This document shows positions 62,246-64,000 of a DNA stretch of 64,000 nt, piece after piece. A model generated the notes under the pieces. It was not told the DNA's origin. It worked only from the letters and a program-made list of their open reading frames with translations, and made no database searches. The DNA is from Palsa-504 sp963839095 (lineage in GTDB: Bacteria; Actinomycetota; Actinomycetes; Streptosporangiales; Streptosporangiaceae): positions 310,001-374,000 of the forward strand of contig CAWIUF010000001.1 in assembly GCA_963839095.1 (NCBI GenBank), read 5' to 3'. Each line of letters begins with the position of its first letter. Positions within the stretch are counted from its first letter, which is position 1. The translations under genes and the position numbers were made by a program.

Positions 62246-63679
62246 TCAGATGAGCTCGCGGAAGAGCTTGGTCGTCTCGTCCGAGGGGCAGACGCCTACC
62301 TCGTCGCGCAGGGCGTCGACGCAGGTCCGGTACTGGCGGCTGACGAGCTGCTGCTGATGCTGAGCCGCGAAACAGCGCATGAGCAGCCGGTGGGAGGACT
62401 CGGAACACGGGTCGTGGCCGAGTGCGCGCTGGCCGAACTCCTGGGCTTCGGCCAGCTCGCCGACCCGGAAGTGGATCTCCGCGATGCTCTCCAGGGCCTG
62501 CCCGTAGAGACCCTGCAGGCGGCGCTGCTCGGGCAGGTGCCACTCGGCGTCGCCGTCGTCTTCGAACAGCGGCCCGCGGTAGAGCCCGATGGCCCTGCGG
62601 TACGCGCCGATAACCCGCTCGGGCTGGTCTTCCCGGTGCGCCCGCCGGGCGTCGCCGACGGCTGACAGGAACTCGTTGCGATCGATCCACCAGGCCAGCT
62701 CGGGATTGAGGACGTAGCAGCCGTCCCGGTACACGATGGGCTGGGCGCCCGCGCCCAGGCCTTCCAGGGTGTTACGCAAGCTGTAGAGCGCCACGTTGAG
62801 GTTGTTGCGGGCCGAGTTATGACTGTGGTCGGGCCACTGCAGCGCCATCAGGACGTCGCGCCGGATGGGGCGGTCCTGGTGGATCAGCAGGTACTGGAAC
62901 ACCGACCGGGCCTTCAGGCTGGTCCATCTCGGCACGCGCCGCCCGGCGACGTGCACCTCGAGCGGCCCGAGGGCTGACGCCGCGATGTCAGCGTCCGGGG
63001 CGGCGGTGCCGCGAGCCTCGGGAAAGACGGGCGCCGACTCGGCGCGGGGACCGGCTGAGGACCCGGGCCGGGGACCGGCGCGAGGGCGGGAAGAAAGCAC
63101 GGGTGAGGGCTCGGGCCGGGGATCGGCTGAGAGCTCGGGCCGGGGATCGACACGGGGGCGAGGTGAAAGCACGGGTGAGGTTTCGGCCCGGGGATCGTCC
63201 GGGAGGGATTCCTGTTTGCGGGCTGGATTTCGCGCGGCGGAGCGGTTCCGGCGGAAAATATCACGGAACTGGCCGGCGAGGCTTTTGTTGTTTTCTGAAA
63301 GAATTGCGTCGACGTGCTGATTGATTTCCCGCTCGACGAGGCGGCAGCAGCGGGCGGCCGCTTCGAGGCCGCGGGCGGCCCGCTGGTATTCGGCGCCGCG
63401 CTGCCGGAGCTGGCGCACGGCGTCGAGGCCGGACCCGTCGCGCTCTCCGGTGTCCCGGCCAAGAGCGAGCAGAGCGCTTTCCACGTCGGCGAAGAGTGGC
63501 TCCCGGGCCAGCTGGCGCAGCTCGGCCAGTGCCACCGACACCAGCGCGCCCGACACCGGCGCCTCTGAAAGCGGTGCTCCGAAAACCGGCGCCGCAGAAA
63601 CTGGCGCCCCAGCAACCGGCCCTGCTGAAACCGGCGCCCCCGACGCTGTTTCCGGCGGTTTCCCCCCGTAAGACCCCAT
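62246..63679 (-). CDS. BTAD-domain (SARP-like) transcriptional regulator with long N-terminal extension
   Basis: About 477 residues from ATG 63679. The first 50 are Ala/Pro/Val repeats; a helical part (LRQLAREPLFADVESALLAL, VEREINQHVDAILSE) and a Pro/Arg/Ser-rich repeat stretch follow (PRPEPSPVLSSRPRAGPRPG). The OmpR-like winged helix is VPRWTSLKARSVFQYLLIHQ ... RNNLNVALYSLRNTL, then a BTAD helical domain (RNEFLSAVGDARRAHRE, SSHRLLMRCFAAQHQQQLV). It should activate its own downstream genes or a pathway. The N-terminal half resembles a sensor or partner-binding module. Confidence 0.85.
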   Translation of the reverse strand: MGSYGGKPPETASGAPVSAGPVAGAPVSAAPVFGAPLSEAPVSGALVSVALAELRQLAREPLFADVESALLALGRDTGERDGSGLDAVRQLRQRGAEYQRAARGLEAAARCCRLVEREINQHVDAILSENNKSLAGQFRDIFRRNRSAARNPARKQESLPDDPRAETSPVLSPRPRVDPRPELSADPRPEPSPVLSSRPRAGPRPGSSAGPRAESAPVFPEARGTAAPDADIAASALGPLEVHVAGRRVPRWTSLKARSVFQYLLIHQDRPIRRDVLMALQWPDHSHNSARNNLNVALYSLRNTLEGLGAGAQPIVYRDGCYVLNPELAWWIDRNEFLSAVGDARRAHREDQPERVIGAYRRAIGLYRGPLFEDDGDAEWHLPEQRRLQGLYGQALESIAEIHFRVGELAEAQEFGQRALGHDPCSESSHRLLMRCFAAQHQQQLVSRQYRTCVDALRDEVGVCPSDETTKLFRELI

Positions 63680-63928
63680 GGTCGGCCCCCCCACCGAGAA
63701 TTCTGTATCAGGGCCGACGCTTGATGCTTTGCTGTATTTCTCATCAAAGGTCTTCCGCGTCCCAGCGTCAAATTATTTACGGGTTCGCCTATCGTGAGCG
63801 CTGGGCAGCAATTTGTCTTTTGTTACTGAAGAAAGAGCAGCTTGCCTTTCTGATCGTGATCCGGCACCGCCTGACCGCACAGGGTAACGGCCAGGCGGTG
63901 CTGGACCACCAGGGAACGCGGCGCCCGG

Positions 63929-64000
63929 TTACTCCAGGAGATCTGGCTCCTCCAGGAGCGCCTCCGGATCCGGCCGCCCGGGAAGATCGGGCGGCTGGAA
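63929..64000 (-). CDS. possible C-terminal end of a gene entering from the right edge
   Basis: From the edge the minus strand reads FQPPDLPGRPDPEALLEEPD then LLE and TAA (63929-63931), an acidic Pro-rich tail without stops. Only 23 residues are visible, so it could be chance. The interval 63680-63928 shows no gene. Confidence 0.3.
   Translation of the reverse strand, partial: FQPPDLPGRPDPEALLEEPDLLE

Noticed and set aside
1..64000. tRNA or rRNA genes
   Set aside because: I looked in the larger gene-free stretches and saw no cloverleaf with a TTC loop motif or rRNA-like sequence; a covariance-model search would be decisive.

Overview
The window is very GC-rich, and its gene families point to a soil-type actinomycete (Actinomycetota): a propane-monooxygenase-type di-iron cluster with its own GroEL, LacI-controlled sugar operons whose ABC importer lacks an ATPase gene, a BTAD (SARP-like) regulator, a 13E12-type HNH protein, VapBC, GTG/TTG starts and many 1-4 base start/stop overlaps. 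I cannot name a genus.

Layout. 1-5107: a cut-off epimerase, an alpha/beta hydrolase, a metallophosphoesterase, a two-domain P-loop kinase ORF, two decayed genes (sensor-kinase N-terminus, DUF664) and an APH-like kinase. 5108-8082: a repeat-rich stretch, a phospholipase C-type phosphoesterase and a GPR1/FUN34/YaaH (acetate-type) transporter. 8228-20948: the main metabolic island. A divergent AcoR/MimR-like activator faces a small conserved-looking ORF, then hydroxylase large subunit, reductase, hydroxylase small subunit, coupling protein, amidohydrolase, DUF59 protein, alcohol dehydrogenase, GroEL paralogue and an Nramp metal transporter. The expected job is sub-terminal oxidation of propane or a similar small substrate, oxidation of the alcohol, folding help for the hydroxylase, and possibly metal supply. 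20949-33980: HNH/DUF222 protein, dead DMT transporter, catalase, secreted protein, pterin-dehydratase/VOC fusion, VapBC, ParA and CHAD genes, ribokinase, PhzF and an Lrp regulator. 34051-44875: transporters and oxidoreductases, and at 36404-38113 a single protein joining a TIR domain, a cyclic-nucleotide-binding domain and a nucleotide-cyclase-like domain. 45119-58243: an L-arabinose/arabinoside regulon with LacI regulator, araB-araD-araA, a binding protein with two permeases, a GH51 arabinofuranosidase, a second LacI regulator and a second GH51 enzyme. 58292-64000: a membrane-anchored unknown, a RIO kinase, a three-gene set headed by a BTAD regulator, and a possible gene end at the window edge.

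Sequence quality. More than twenty otherwise well-preserved genes or gene ends carry single-base frameshifts, and one permease has an in-frame stop, while neighbours of equal length are perfect. I read most of these as uncorrected sequencing indels, not biology. For such genes I give the full gene span and note where the frame breaks.

The most interesting item is the TIR/cNMP-binding/cyclase protein, which looks like a one-gene version of the two-gene Pycsar antiphage logic. Next come paired promoter/operators of the arabinoside regulon, a repeated operator at the monooxygenase cluster, an activator lacking the sigma-54 contact loop, and a three-copy dispersed intergenic element.
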